This document shows positions 14,198 through 14,370 of a stretch of 14,370 nt of DNA, one piece after another; the first letter of the stretch is position 1; each line of letters begins with the position of its first letter. Made by a program: the position numbers and the translations under genes. The notes beneath the pieces are model-generated. The model saw only the letters and a program-made list of their open reading frames with translations, was not told where the DNA came from and ran no database searches. The DNA comes from Candidatus Cryptobacteroides faecihippi (GTDB lineage: Bacteria > Bacteroidota > Bacteroidia > Bacteroidales > UBA932): positions 1 through 14,370 of the forward strand of contig JAGHSC010000007.1 of assembly GCA_018066065.1 (NCBI GenBank), read 5' to 3'.

Positions 14198-14370
14198 TCA
14201 AGCAAACAAATCATCCAAAGTCAAGATTTTCTGAAATATCCCCCTATACTCGTTATACTTCAAGCCTTCAGTGGTCACTAATGTAGGATGGACCACTGTA
14301 TTCCTTGGCAGTGCTCCTTCCAGCAAGTTCTGCCGATGCACCAATGTCTTGTGGTATGTTTTGTCGACAA
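14198..14370 (-). CDS. C-terminal fragment of a leftward protein, possibly an AAA-type ATPase
   Basis: A frame open from the right edge (first full codon at 14368) ends with TGA at 14198-14200 and encodes 56 residues. It includes LVHRQNLLEGALPRN and ends KYNEYRGIFQKILTLDDLFA. I associate the ending (VTTxGLKxNEYxGxxQxxxTLDDLF) with the C-termini of Bacteroidota AAA-family ATP-binding proteins of accessory regions, but this is from memory and no ATP-binding motif lies inside the window, so the name is tentative. The fragment has no start codon here. Its codons are richer in A+T than those of the genes to the left, and it faces ssrA tail to tail. Confidence 0.5.
   Translation of the reverse strand, partial: VDKTYHKTLVHRQNLLEGALPRNTVVHPTLVTTEGLKYNEYRGIFQKILTLDDLFA

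Noticed and set aside
1..14370. CRISPR array, insertion sequence or toxin-antitoxin pair
   Set aside because: No regularly spaced repeats, no transposase and no paired small toxin/antitoxin frames were seen.

Overview
The window looks like a chromosomal segment from a G+C-rich member of the Bacteroidales (phylum Bacteroidota). Several sequence features point there. Three promoters match the Bacteroidota -7 consensus TAnnTTTG exactly (upstream of holA, ssrA and the GH92 gene), two of them with a -33-like element 19 bp upstream. Most start codons have no Shine-Dalgarno sequence. The tmRNA tag ends in NNYALAA and the tmRNA gene does not encode its 3' CCA. Secreted enzymes are lipoproteins, and there is an HsdR-N-domain protein of a kind common in this phylum.

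Left part (1-4480, minus strand). Two transcription units run leftward. The first is xerC-hpf (tyrosine recombinase, ribosome hibernation factor), which ends in a strong hairpin. The second is holA (DNA polymerase III delta) followed by a two-gene ABC exporter (ATPase and ABC-2 permease). Both exporter genes appear broken: the ATPase has an in-frame TAG between Walker A and the signature motif, and the permease loses frame close to the window edge. The simplest reading is a decaying transporter behind an intact holA, unless these are assembly errors.

Middle (4480-9300, plus strand). cca (tRNA nucleotidyltransferase) is followed 5 bp later by a GH16 endo-beta-glucanase lipoprotein. Then comes a tight two-gene operon: a 359-aa type I phosphoribosyltransferase of unassigned specificity and a CodB-like cytosine permease. 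A near-perfect 11+1+11 palindrome lies between the likely promoter and the start codon of the phosphoribosyltransferase. No cytosine deaminase is present, so the pair is a candidate nucleobase uptake-and-ribosylation unit with an unknown substrate.

Right-middle (9300-13480). On the minus strand a GH92 alpha-mannosidase lipoprotein lacks the usual C-terminal end of its family and is followed 8 bp later by a small HsdR-N nuclease-domain protein. Divergent from GH92, on the plus strand, are a putative TIM-barrel glycosidase lipoprotein and a small unrecognised lipoprotein. Together with GH16 this is a loose group of glycan-degrading genes, but there is no SusC/SusD pair and no sensor or regulator, so it is not a typical polysaccharide utilisation locus.

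Right end (13480-14370). ssrA (tmRNA, tag ADNNYALAA) has a promoter whose -33/-7 spacer is almost filled by an inverted repeat. Its terminator is a perfect 24-bp hairpin that extends into the mature 3' end of the RNA. Beyond it the DNA becomes clearly A+T-rich, and the last 173 bp hold the C-terminus of a leftward gene, possibly an AAA-type ATPase. The 3' end of ssrA is a common island insertion site, so this may be the edge of an acquired region.
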